Part shown: positions 29,575-37,853 of the stretch, in pieces
Numbering within the stretch: position 1 is the stretch's first letter
Layout of the letters: every line of letters starts with the position of its first letter
Assembly (NCBI RefSeq): GCF_003934165.1
Contig: NZ_RKST01000034.1
Coordinates: 1 to 39,333 of the forward strand
DNA length: 39,333 nucleotides
Origin: Borborobacter arsenicus
GTDB taxonomy: Bacteria; Pseudomonadota; Alphaproteobacteria; Rhizobiales; Rhizobiaceae
Direction: 5' to 3'
Made by a program: the position numbers and the translations under genes
Notes under the pieces: model-generated
What the model saw: the letters and a program-made list of their open reading frames with translations, nothing else
The model's database searches: none
Told to the model about the DNA's origin: nothing

Positions 29575-30843
29575 ATGGAGACGTATGTTGCAACGACGCC
29601 TTTCGGGCGGCGGCCGATGTCGCTTGCCTATTTGCAGGCACAACGGGTTTCTCGCGAGATCGCCGAAGGGAAAGTCATTGACAAGTGGAAGGCCTACCGG
29701 GACCTCTGCGAGGGAAAATCGATCATCGGAGTTAGCGACCGCGCCTTGGCAGTGTTGGCAGCCCTGTTGTCGTTCTACCCGGATACTGATCTGTCGGAAG
29801 AGACCGGTCTGATCGTGTTTCCGTCCAACAAGCAACTGTCGCTGCGGGCACACGGGATGGCCGATGCCACGCTACGCAGGCATCTGGCTGCCTTGCTTGA
29901 TTGCGGCCTGATTACCCGCCGTGACAGCCCAAATGGCAAACGCTTTGCCCGCAAGGGCAGGGGAGGGGAACTGGAGGATGCCTTCGGTTTCTCTCTCGCG
30001 CCGCTGCTTGCCCGTGCAGACGAGTTCGCCCAGGCCGCGGCGTGCGTTCGTGCCCACAACCGCGCGCTCAAGCTGATGCGAGAGCGGATCACCCTTCACA
30101 GGCGTGACATCGGCAAGTTGATCGAGGCGGCCGTCCAGGAGGGAGTGCCTGGCGATTGGAGGGGGCTGTGGCAGCGGTTCCGGGTCGTTGTGGACGGTAT
30201 TCCACGGCGGGCAACGGTTGATGCCCTGGAGCCGTTCCTGGTCGATCTGGCCCTGATCCGGGAAGAAATCGACATCCTGTTGGAATCTCACATAAATACC
30301 GTGAATCAGAGCGCCAATGAGTCTCAAAATGAGCGGCAGCAATCAGATTCAAACACCAACGACTCTACTACATTTGAACCAGCTTACGAAAAATGCGGGA
30401 GCAACATCGAACCTATCACACGATCAACCGAGAAACCGAGGAGCTATCCGCTCGGGCTCGTGTTGAAGGCCTGCCCGGAAATCATCGACTACGCCGTAGA
30501 TGGAATCGACAACTGGCGCGATTTCTGTGCTACCGCAGCGCAAGTGCGCGGCTACCTTGGGGTTTTGCCATCGGCATACGAGGAGACTTGCCACGTCATG
30601 GGCCACCAGGCCGCGGGAATAGTCATCGCCTGTATCTTGCAACGAGCGCAGCACATCCATTCGGCAGGCGGTTATTTGCGGGTCTTGACCAAAAAGGCGC
30701 GGGCAGGTGCATTTTCGGTCGGTCCGATGCTGATGGCCGCGCTGAAAGCCAATACACTTCCCCCAACAGGAGGGCAGGGGGGCCGATCGGCCGGTGCTGT
30801 GGTCGGCAGAAAGCGAGATTTTGCCTGTGTCAATCGCCTATGA
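29575..30843 (+). CDS. repC: RepC replication initiator
   Basis: 422 residues, ATG 29575 with GAAGGA 4-5 bases upstream. TTPFGRRPMSLAYLQAQRVS is the typical RepC start; GKSIIGVSDRALAVLAALLS, FPSNKQLSLRAHGMADATLR and RHLAALLDCGLITRRDSPNG then KRFARKG is the winged helix-turn-helix that binds the origin, and the C-terminal half (PLGLVLKACPEIIDYAVDGI, LPSAYEETCHVMGHQAAGIV) is also family-like. RepC is the essential initiator. In this family the origin lies inside repC; an AT-rich stretch at about 30285-30380 is the best candidate. Confidence 0.96.
   Translation: METYVATTPFGRRPMSLAYLQAQRVSREIAEGKVIDKWKAYRDLCEGKSIIGVSDRALAVLAALLSFYPDTDLSEETGLIVFPSNKQLSLRAHGMADATLRRHLAALLDCGLITRRDSPNGKRFARKGRGGELEDAFGFSLAPLLARADEFAQAAACVRAHNRALKLMRERITLHRRDIGKLIEAAVQEGVPGDWRGLWQRFRVVVDGIPRRATVDALEPFLVDLALIREEIDILLESHINTVNQSANESQNERQQSDSNTNDSTTFEPAYEKCGSNIEPITRSTEKPRSYPLGLVLKACPEIIDYAVDGIDNWRDFCATAAQVRGYLGVLPSAYEETCHVMGHQAAGIVIACILQRAQHIHSAGGYLRVLTKKARAGAFSVGPMLMAALKANTLPPTGGQGGRSAGAVVGRKRDFACVNRL
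30285..30380. other. Candidate origin of replication (oriV) inside repC
   Basis: A locally AT-rich segment within the otherwise GC-rich repC. Origins of repABC plasmids are known to lie in the AT-rich middle of repC. This is inferred from composition and family knowledge only. Confidence 0.5.
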
Positions 30844-30915
30844 AGCCTCCGACGCGCGTTTTGCGTACGGCACGATCCTTGCTTGGCTTTATGCAGGTCG
30901 TCGCGGTGCTTGGTA

Positions 30916-31793
30916 TCAACGCCAATCCATGGCAGGGGCAATGTGGGTAAGGAGTGCCTCGATGACATGGATGTTGTAGGCGACGCCGAGCTGGTTGGGG
31001 ACGGGTGAGCAACAGCGTGTCGGCATCGGCGATGGCTTCGTCCTTTTTTAATTCTTCGATCAGGATGTCCGGTTCGGCGATATAGCTGCGGCCGAATACG
31101 GCGCGTGTGTCCGTCTCGATGTAGCCGAAATGATCCTTGCTCTCCTCGCCGCCGAAATAGGCCCGGTCGAGGTCATTCACCCAGCGCGAAGATCGAACGG
31201 CTGACCGACACTCGCGGCTCTCGTGCATGGCCCGCAGCCTTCCACGCTTGGCGAAAGGCCCGGATCTGCTCTGCCTGCTGGACGTGAAAAGGCTTTCCGG
31301 TCTCATCGTACTTGAGCGTTGAACTTTGCAGGTTCATCCCCAACTTTGCCGCCCATTGCGCGGTGGCGTTAGTGGCAGCGCCCCAGCAGATGCGTTCGCG
31401 CAGGCCCTCCGAGTGCGGTTCGACGCGTAGCAGGCCGGGAGGATTGGGTTGGGCAAAACCTTCGCCTCGCAACACATCGAAAAACACTTCCGCGTGGCGG
31501 CGGGCCATGTTGGCGTCGCTCTCGTCCTTACCTGGCTGGTAGCCGAAATAGCGCCAACCATCGATCACTTGCTCGGGTGAACCGCGGCTGATACCCAACT
31601 GCAAACGCCCGCCGGCGATCAGGTCGGCAGCACTCGCGTCCTCGACCATGTAGAGCGGATTTTCGTAACGCATATCGATTACCGCGGTGCCAATTTCGAT
31701 ACGGTTCGTCTTCGCGCCGATCGCTGCCAGCAGATGCTGGAGGCAACCTGGCTGGGATAGCGATCCCAGCCAGACCAGCCGGTAGTGATTTCA
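30916..31793 (-). pseudogene. LLM-class flavin-dependent oxidoreductase, 5'-truncated with two frameshifts
   Basis: AAIGAKTNRIEIGTAVIDMR then YENPLYMVEDASAADLIAGG, RLQLGISRGSPEQVIDGWRY are the luciferase-like (LLM) features (IG-T-V-D-RYENP, GRL-LGISRGSPE). An extra base near 31180 shifts FAL to VNDLDRAYFGGEESKDHFGY and then RAVFGRSYIAEPDILIEEL. Another extra base near 31003 leads to NQLGVAYNIHVIEALLTHIA, PAMDWR and TGA (30916-30918). The first about 60 residues are missing, and the gene begins straight after the TerC stop. It cannot be functional. Confidence 0.8.
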
Positions 31794-32438
31794 GGGGTTG
31801 AGATATACCAGAACCTCTTGAGCGCCACGGTAAATCATCTCCAGCGCGACATAAAGGATGATCGCGAGGCCGACATAGGCGATCCAGCGATAGCGCTGTA
31901 GCAGGCGGGCTATATATGTCGCAGCCAGGCCCATCAACGCGATGGACAGAACCAGGCCAAATATCATGATGGCCAGGTGATCGCGTGCCGCACCCGCGAC
32001 CGCAAGCACGTTGTCGAGGGACATCGATACATCGGCGACGATGATCAGCCATGCTGCTTGGGCGAATGTCTTGCGCGGGGCGCAGGCGGCGATCTCTCCA
32101 TCATTGTTGATGTCGCGGTCTTGGAGGGCTTCGGCCATGTCTTGGCTGTGGCCGGTCCGCAATTCGCGCCACATTTTCCAGCAAACCCACAGTAGAAGGA
32201 TACCGCCGGCAAGGAGTAGACCGACAATCTGCAGGAGCTGGGTGGTTAAGACGGCAAAACCAATGCGCAGTATGGTCGCTGCGATGATTCCGATGAGAAT
32301 GGCTTTGTTGCGCTGGTCCTTCGGCAGGCCCGCTGCGGCAAGACCGATGACGATTGCGTTGTCGCCTGCCAGAACCAGGTCGATAAAGATGACCTGAAGG
32401 AGGGCGGAAATGGCTTCGGGGGTTAGAAGTTCGCTCAT
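31791..32438 (-). CDS. TerC family membrane protein (YjbE type)
   Basis: 215 residues with six to seven hydrophobic segments. ISALLQVIFIDLVLAGDNAI followed by VIGLAAAGLP holds the conserved D-x-x-LAGDNA motif, and LIIVADVSMSLDNVLAVAGA the second acidic motif (D-S-LDN-LAVAG), both characteristic of TerC proteins. Related proteins export manganese or other divalent metals. A charged cytoplasmic loop (ALQDRDINNDGEI) lies between. Start ATG 32438 (GGGTGCC upstream is a weak site). A manganese riboswitch was looked for upstream and not recognised. The LLM pseudogene follows directly. Confidence 0.9.
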   Translation of the reverse strand: MSELLTPEAISALLQVIFIDLVLAGDNAIVIGLAAAGLPKDQRNKAILIGIIAATILRIGFAVLTTQLLQIVGLLLAGGILLLWVCWKMWRELRTGHSQDMAEALQDRDINNDGEIAACAPRKTFAQAAWLIIVADVSMSLDNVLAVAGAARDHLAIMIFGLVLSIALMGLAATYIARLLQRYRWIAYVGLAIILYVALEMIYRGAQEVLVYLNP

Positions 32439-32923
32439 GCGGCACCCTTTTTGTTGGGGTACCCGAATGCCAGGGATAGACCGAACGCATAACCCGCCCG
32501 AGCCGGCACTTTAATGCCCGATGCGGTGTCGCTGCGAGAAGTTACGGTCGATGAAATTCCACGAACACCGGGCCACCTGTTTGGATATCCAGTCCGACAT
32601 CACGGTTCTTGCGAACCGCCAGAGGGGCCCGGTCTGGTGCGGCTTGCTTATCTGAACAGGTCTGCAAACTCAAGGGCGCTCGTTCGCACAACAGACCCCA
32701 GCCCGGAACGGCATTGCCGAGGCCATCGGCTGACGAATTAAAAAAACGACGGCCATGACCGTTATCGAAAGGAGCCGCTCTTGAAAAACGGCTGCGCTGC
32801 GCCCAAGTCGAGGATGCGGGCCGGGCCCCTCTGACTGTCACCTTCAGGTGATCGTGATGTCGGACCGCGCAAAAGGGCCCGTTCGATGGTATTGAAGAGC
32901 ATCAATCCGGTTCGAGTGGGCTT
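32439..32923. other. Intergenic region, no gene recognised
   Basis: About 485 bases between TerC and the zinc-ribbon gene. Contains the promoters of both, which I could not place with confidence. Several overlapping short frames have no family signal. Confidence 0.45.
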
Positions 32924-32950
32924 ATGTCCAATGTCGGTTCGGAGATTCGC

Positions 32951-33244
32951 ATGACGTCTTCCCTTCTTGGTTTGGTTTGTCCTTCCTGCCGCATCGCGCT
33001 GGTCATGAGCGAGCGTCAGGGCATCGAGATCGACTATTGCCCGCAATGCCGTGGCGTCTGGCTCGATCGGGGTGAACTCGACAAGATCATTGAGCGTGCC
33101 AACAAGGAAGCGGCGCCCCAGCCCCAGGCGCAGCCTCATGCGCGGCCTCCGCTGGAGCGTGGGCATGACGACGACGATCGCCGCTCACACGGTCATCGAT
33201 ACCCCAAGCGCAGGAAGTCGTTCTTCGAAGAATTATTCGACTGA
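32951..33244 (+). CDS. TFIIB-type zinc-ribbon protein
   Basis: 97 residues from ATG 32951 (CGGAG about 7 bases upstream; ATG 32924 is possible). LVCPSCRIALVMSERQGIEI followed by DYCPQCRGVWLDRGELDKII is the zf-TFIIB motif (CPxC ... CPxCxGxWLDxGEL). A His/Asp/Arg-rich linker (GHDDDDRRSHGHRYPKRRKS) and FFEELFD end the protein, again typical of this small bacterial family, whose role is unknown. It is followed after about 100 bases by the Tim44-like gene on the same strand. Confidence 0.88.
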   Translation: MTSSLLGLVCPSCRIALVMSERQGIEIDYCPQCRGVWLDRGELDKIIERANKEAAPQPQAQPHARPPLERGHDDDDRRSHGHRYPKRRKSFFEELFD

Positions 33245-33346
33245 CCGCGCAAATCTGCACGAGATGGGCTATGCGCCTCCAATGCGCCACGACCGCTCGC
33301 CCGAGAGCACACAGCAGCCAAGACAGCATTCATTGAGGAATCGCCG

Positions 33347-34345
33347 ATGACGACTTCGCCTACCGTTCGATTTGCAACCCTGTTTGCGAGCCTGTTCCTG
33401 ATATTTTCCATGATGGCGATAGATCATGCGGAGGCGCGGCGCGGCGGCAGCTTCGGTAGCCGGGGCGTGCGCACCTTCCAGGCAGCGCCGCCCACACGGA
33501 CGGCGCCAACGCAAACCGCTCCGGTCGAACGGTCTATGACGCCCAATACCGGCACCAACGCAGCAAGCCGCCAACAGCCGGCCGGCGCGCAGCGCCCGGG
33601 CTTCATGAGCGGGTTTGGCGGGTCGATGATGCGGGGCCTGCTGTTGGGCGGCCTGATTGGTGTACTTCTGGGGCAGGGTTTTGGCGGGCTGGCCGGGATG
33701 TTTGGCTTTCTCCTCCAGGCGCTGCTGATCGGCGGCGCGATCATGCTGGCGGTACGGTTTTTCCGCTCGCAATCGGCGCGCACGCCGGCGATGGCCGGAG
33801 CTGGCCTCTCCAACGGCGCTCCGGGTTTCGGGCGCGGCAATACCCATCAGCGCGAAGCGACCAATGCTTCGGTATTCAGCATTCCGGGCATCGGCACGGG
33901 CTCTGGATTTGGCAGCAAGGTCGAGGCGGTCGCGTCGGAGGATATTACGCTGACCCAGGACGACCTCGATACATTCCAGCAGATGTTGACGGAGGTTCAG
34001 GAAGCGTTCGGGTGTGAAGACCATGGCGCGCTGCGCCGTCTGGTGACGCCCGAAATGGTTTCCTACCTGTCGGAAGAACTGGCCGACAACGCCCACAACG
34101 GCGTCCGCAATGATGTGTCGGATGTCAGTCTGCTGCAGGCCGATATTGCCGAAAGCTGGCGCGAGGGCGATCGGGACTATGCGACGGCGGCGTTGCACTA
34201 TTTGTCGCGCGACGTGATCCGCGAGCGTGCCACCGGCAAAATCGTCGATGGCGATGCCGACCAGCCAACGGAAACCACCGAACTGTGGACGTTCACGCGT
34301 CAGCAGGGCGCGGAGTGGAAGCTTTCGGCCATACAGCAGGCTTAA
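33347..34345 (+). CDS. Tim44-like domain membrane protein
   Basis: 332 residues. A membrane or signal segment (VRFATLFASLFLIFSMMAID followed by HAEARRGG) is followed by a Gly/Ser/Pro-rich linker, two short membrane segments (MMRGLLLGGLIGVLLGQGFG, LLQALLIGGAIMLAVRFF) and a C-terminal Tim44-like domain (DLDTFQQMLTEVQEAFGCED, GALRRLVTPEMVSYLSEELA, ETTELWTFTRQQGAEWKLSA). In mitochondria Tim44 links the import channel to Hsp70; bacterial versions are inner-membrane proteins of unknown role. The length is normal. Confidence 0.88.
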   Translation: MTTSPTVRFATLFASLFLIFSMMAIDHAEARRGGSFGSRGVRTFQAAPPTRTAPTQTAPVERSMTPNTGTNAASRQQPAGAQRPGFMSGFGGSMMRGLLLGGLIGVLLGQGFGGLAGMFGFLLQALLIGGAIMLAVRFFRSQSARTPAMAGAGLSNGAPGFGRGNTHQREATNASVFSIPGIGTGSGFGSKVEAVASEDITLTQDDLDTFQQMLTEVQEAFGCEDHGALRRLVTPEMVSYLSEELADNAHNGVRNDVSDVSLLQADIAESWREGDRDYATAALHYLSRDVIRERATGKIVDGDADQPTETTELWTFTRQQGAEWKLSAIQQA

Positions 34346-34418
34346 GGCGGGTCGCCAGAAAGTCGGCCCAGACGGTCTGGTGCGATCACGCCAGCGGGCT
34401 CGGGCAGGGGAGGGGCTA

Positions 34419-34528
34419 CAGCCCGGAGGCCTTGGTGAGGTTGACGCGGAAACGGTCGTGGCGGCGGTGGTATTTGCGGGTCATTTCGGCCAAGGTGTGG
34501 CTGAGTTGCTTTGCACATAGCGCCCGTC
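34419..34528 (-). pseudogene. Tyrosine integrase, C-terminal relic
   Basis: The minus strand reads AEMTRKYHRRHDRFRVNLTK and then ASGL with a stop, nearly identical to the end of the intact integrase (AEMTRKYQRRRDRFRVNLTK). One A is lost near the YVQKQLGH part at 34515-34528. The catalytic Tyr remains but the rest of the gene is gone. It is divergent from DUF1403 across a palindrome, mirroring the 14.5-15.4 kb relics. Confidence 0.7.
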
Positions 34529-34623
34529 GACCGCCGCACACGATTTCTCGTCGAGCTGAGCGTCGCTGGGCATTGGTTGCGGGTGTTTGATCGACGAGAG
34601 CGGCCATTTCGCGGCGAAAGCCA

Positions 34624-34656
34624 AACACGAGCGATAAAGATATTATCGCTCGTGTT
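34624..34656. promoter_or_regulatory. Perfect 14-bp-arm palindrome between integrase relic and DUF1403
   Basis: AACACGAGCGATAA, spacer AGATA, TTATCGCTCGTGTT: perfect inverted repeat. Its central AT-rich spacer and 14-base arms resemble an operator or a recombinase core site. A related imperfect palindrome lies in the equivalent place of the other module (14644-14670). Confidence 0.75.
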
Positions 34657-34693
34657 ATCAGAACGACAGGCGCGGCGGTTATATCCGGCAATA

Positions 34694-34790
34694 CTTGTCA
34701 AAAGCGCCGTGTTGATTCATCTTGTCGAGGATGATTCTGCGGCCCAAATCTCTTTCCCGCCACCCCGGCCCGCTTCCCGGAGCGACAACT
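34694..34790 (+). repeat. Inverted duplicate of 14512-14600 (DUF1403 5' region)
   Basis: The DNA around the DUF1403 start here is nearly the same as the reverse complement of about 14512-14600, including the upstream tcatcttgtc-aggatgattctg part. Similarity extends more weakly over the adjoining palindrome. Confidence 0.65.
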
Positions 34791-35750
34791 GCCACTCCGG
34801 CGGTCCTCGTCCCGACATGGCTGCGCCGCGCCGTGCCCGATGCACAAAGCTTCGCGAGAAATGACGTTGAGGATGTGGCGCTCGTTGCCGGCGCTGCCAT
34901 CGGCGCGCTCGATCAAGTGGTCCGCCGGCATGAGCGATGGGCCGGCGCCTGGCGCCAGCGGCTGGCGCTTTCGGCGGCTGTGATGACGGCAAAGCGGGTG
35001 GGGCGCATCGAGGAGGAGGCGGCCCTGCGCGATGCCGTGCTGTTGACAAAGCCCGGCGACGACGTCGGCCCCGCCGGCCGTATGCTCATGGCTTGGCGCC
35101 GGCTGGCTGGAATGCCTGCGGAGAAACTGCTGACCGAGGCGAGCATCAGCGCGGCAATGGATGACCTCGGCCTTGCACGTGACGCCGTGAGCGTGAGTGA
35201 TCTGACGGACGATCTTCGCCAGCTTTCCGCCGGCGCCGGGACGGTGGGAATGATGACCGGCGCCATCGCCATCGCTGAGCGCCGCGGCTATGGGCGCGCC
35301 CTTGGAGCCTGGTTCGCCGACGCCCTGCTGGCACAGCGGCTGGGCTGGGCGCATGCGGTGCCGCTGCTGGGTGCGGAGGTGACTGCGGGTATCGGTATCA
35401 GGCGTTTGCGCCGATCAGGAACCGGCATTGCGGCGGCGAGCATAGAGGATGAAGGCGACCGGGCGAAGAGTCAGCTTGCCGCTCAGACCCGGGCCGCATT
35501 CCGCGCGATTGATCTGTCGGCCGAGCTCGGGCGCCGATCGGAGCGGTTGCTCGCGGTTGCACCGAAGTTGCGTGCCCGGGCATCCGATCTTGTTGTCGAA
35601 AGGCTCCTGGCCGACGACGCGATCGTGGCCTCGGAAAAAATCGTCGGCATGAGCGACCGCGGCTTGCGCCGCCTGTTCGATCGGCTGGTGAGCTTAAACG
35701 CCGTGCGCGAACTCACCGGCCGCCATACTTTCCGCATCTACGGGCTGTGA
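34731..35750 (+). CDS. DUF1403 family protein
   Basis: 339 residues. LVPTWLRRAVPDAQSFARND then AIGALDQVVRRHERWAGAWR, QRLALSAAVMTAKRVGRIEE, EAALRDAVLLTKPGDDVGPA, GRMLMAWRRL are the conserved DUF1403 blocks (LD-VR, WRQRLAL, E-EAALRDA, PGDD-GPAGR). Mostly helical. The family is largely confined to rhizobial plasmids beside scpB and an integrase; no biochemical function is known. ATG 34731 is conserved between this and the 14559 relic; a TTG at 34722 is an alternative. The stop overlaps the scpB start (GTGA), so the two are translationally coupled. Confidence 0.85.
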   Translation: MILRPKSLSRHPGPLPGATTATPAVLVPTWLRRAVPDAQSFARNDVEDVALVAGAAIGALDQVVRRHERWAGAWRQRLALSAAVMTAKRVGRIEEEAALRDAVLLTKPGDDVGPAGRMLMAWRRLAGMPAEKLLTEASISAAMDDLGLARDAVSVSDLTDDLRQLSAGAGTVGMMTGAIAIAERRGYGRALGAWFADALLAQRLGWAHAVPLLGAEVTAGIGIRRLRRSGTGIAAASIEDEGDRAKSQLAAQTRAAFRAIDLSAELGRRSERLLAVAPKLRARASDLVVERLLADDAIVASEKIVGMSDRGLRRLFDRLVSLNAVRELTGRHTFRIYGL

Positions 35751-36475
35751 CGATCATGGCTGAGGCGACGCGCAGACGAGGGAAGGGTCGGCCAGATGAC
35801 CGTCGATCAGGCGATCGCCTGGTTGACCGAGAGTTGGATCATCTGCCGCCGGAAGCGCGCTGGCGCGAATGGATGCAGCGCGTCGAGGCAGCGATCTTCG
35901 CGGCCAGCGAGCCGGTCGGCCGTGAGACGCTGGCGCGCATCGTCGGCAAAAGCTGCAGCATTGACCTTCTGATCGACGACATCCGCGAGGAACTGCGCGG
36001 CCGACCCTACGACCTGGTCGCCGTTGCCGGTGGCTGGAAGCACCTGACCCGGCCAGCCTATGCCGACGCCATTCGTGCCGCTGTTGGAGGAGGCGAGAAG
36101 GCGGCCGAGCTGACGCCGTCTGAGGTGCTGGTGCTTATGTGCATCGCCTACTTTCAGCCGATCACACGCGGAGAACTGTCGTCGTTTTTTGGAAAGGAAG
36201 TGTCGCGCGACCTGATCGGCCAGCTGCGCGGCGCCAGCTTGATCGTTTCCGGTCCGCGCAGCCCAACGCCGGGCGCACCCTACACCTATGTCACAACCAA
36301 AGAGTTTTTGCTCGAGTTCGGCCTCGATACGTTGCGCGATCTGCCCGATGTCGAGGCGCTCGAGGATGCAGGACTGCTGTCGAAGGACAAGCTGCTGGCC
36401 GGGGACATTCCGGCGGCGCTAGGCCAAGGGGAGGGCGAAGAAGAGGAAGAGGTGGTTGAAGACCAAGTCTCTTGA
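35747..36475 (+). CDS. scpB: ScpB-like segregation/condensation protein
   Basis: 242 residues from GTG 35747 overlapping the DUF1403 stop; ATG 35756 is an alternative. ARWREWMQRVEAAIFAASEP and then VGRETLARIVGKSCSIDLLI, DDIREELRGRPYDLVAVAGG, WKHLTRPAYADAIRAA is the first winged helix of ScpB, and LTPSEVLVLMCIAYFQPITR, GELSSFFGKEVSRDLIGQLR, YVTTKEFLLEFGLDTLRDLP the second. The acidic tail (GEGEEEEEVVEDQ) is unusual. Chromosomal ScpB works in the SMC-ScpAB condensin; this plasmid version has no ScpA or SMC nearby and may act with host proteins or with DUF1403. Confidence 0.88.
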   Translation: MTIMAEATRRRGKGRPDDRRSGDRLVDRELDHLPPEARWREWMQRVEAAIFAASEPVGRETLARIVGKSCSIDLLIDDIREELRGRPYDLVAVAGGWKHLTRPAYADAIRAAVGGGEKAAELTPSEVLVLMCIAYFQPITRGELSSFFGKEVSRDLIGQLRGASLIVSGPRSPTPGAPYTYVTTKEFLLEFGLDTLRDLPDVEALEDAGLLSKDKLLAGDIPAALGQGEGEEEEEVVEDQVS

Positions 36476-36786
36476 GTGGGTGCTGGCGCGTAGGCCCCTC
36501 AACCACAGTCGCCAAGTCATGGCCACGGCGACTGGTCGTGTGGCAGCCGGTGCGAGATCGCGAACCGCGACGTGGTCGCCGTCGAGTTTGGCCGGGAAGT
36601 CACCAGATTGGTGAAGTGAACAGACGCTTAGCGCTTTCAAGGCGTATTGCGCTCTCATTCTCTTGCTCGGAGCTGTTACTGCGGCAGCAATGCGCCCTCT
36701 TCTCGGTCATTAGAACGGGCATGACGGTTTCCTACGAGCGGACATTCAGTTTGTGCATCGAGGCCTCCCTCAGGGCCAATCGGCGT
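36476..36786. other. Intergenic region, no gene recognised
   Basis: About 310 bases between scpB and the end of the M42 peptidase gene. No conserved motif or RNA was recognised. Confidence 0.45.
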
Positions 36787-37853
36787 CTATTCTTCGGTCG
36801 GTTGTGTCGTGAAGCCATTCAGGCCTGGGGCGACTTCCTCCACGTCGCGCTCGATCTCCAGCGGGCTCGTCACATATTTCGTGACCAGACGCGCGACCGA
36901 CGTGAGCGCATCGACATGGATGCGCTCGTAGCCGTGCGATGCGTCGATGCCGAAGGCCACGAGCGCCGTGCGGACATCGTGGCCTGCCTCGATCGCAGAA
37001 GCGGAATCGGAGCGGTAATATCGGAAGATGACGGAATCTCGTGTTCACGGCACACTCCGATGAGCTTCTTGGTCAGGTGATAGTCGAACGGGCCGGACTG
37101 GTCGGCCATGGCTATCGTGACGCCGAATTCGGAGGAGTTCTGGTCAGAGGCAGTGGTGCCGTTGTCGATCGTCACCATGGATGCGATCTCGGGCGTGACG
37201 ATAGCGGCTGCACCGACGCCCACTTCCTCTGCATTGGTGAAAAGCCAGTGGATGTCGACGGGCGTCGCCACCTGCTCCCGCTCCAGGGCCTCGATCGCCG
37301 CCAGCGCGATGGCGACACCGGCCTTGTCGTCGAGGTGGCGGGAATTGATGAAGCCGTTGTCAAGAAACTCGGGCTGCGGATCGATGGCGACGTAGTCGCC
37401 CACGTCGATCCCGAGCGCCAGGGTCTCTGCTTTCGAAGCGGTAACGGCGTCGACGCGCAACTCGACGTGGTCCCACCCCACGGGCTGCCTATCGACCTCC
37501 TCGTTGAAGGTATGGCCCGAGGCCTTCAACGGCAGGATAGTGCCGCGGAAGCTGCCCTGATCCGCGAAGATCGTCACCCGCGCGCCTTCCGCGAAACGGG
37601 CCGACCAATGCCCGACCGGGACCAGCTCGAGACGGCCACTCTCCTTCACGAGCTTGACCTGTGCACCGAGCGTATCGAGATGCGTCACGATTGCCCTGGC
37701 AGCGCGGCGGCGTCCACCCCGCCGGACGGCACGTATGGCGCCGCGCCGGGTCAGCTCTGGCACAAGGCCGAGCCGCTCCAGCTCTTCTGCGCAGTACCGC
37801 ACGATCTGGTCCGTGTAGCCGGTCGGGCTTGGGATCAGCAGGAGCTGCTTCAT
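36787..37853 (-). pseudogene. M42 family peptidase of the NAGGN osmoprotectant system, frameshifted
   Basis: ATG 37853 opens MKQLLLIPSPTGYTDQIVRY. AIVTHLDTLGAQVKLVKESG holds the first metal ligand (THLDT), INSRHLDDKAGVAIALAAIE the second (HLDDKAG) and LFTNAEEVGVGAA the catalytic Glu pair. Near 37020 one base is out of place: after CREHEIP the reading moves to VIFRYYRSDSASAIEAGHDV and then RTALVAFGIDASHGYERIHV, ending at TAG 36787 (PTEE). The last His ligand (SHGYERIH) is thus in the other frame. The peptidase normally accompanies N-acetylglutaminylglutamine amide synthesis genes; none is in the window. A sequencing error could also explain the single shift. Confidence 0.82.

Noticed and set aside
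32439-32560. yybP-ykoY manganese riboswitch upstream of TerC
   Set aside because: TerC-type genes often carry this riboswitch, but I could not find its conserved paired core in the leader.
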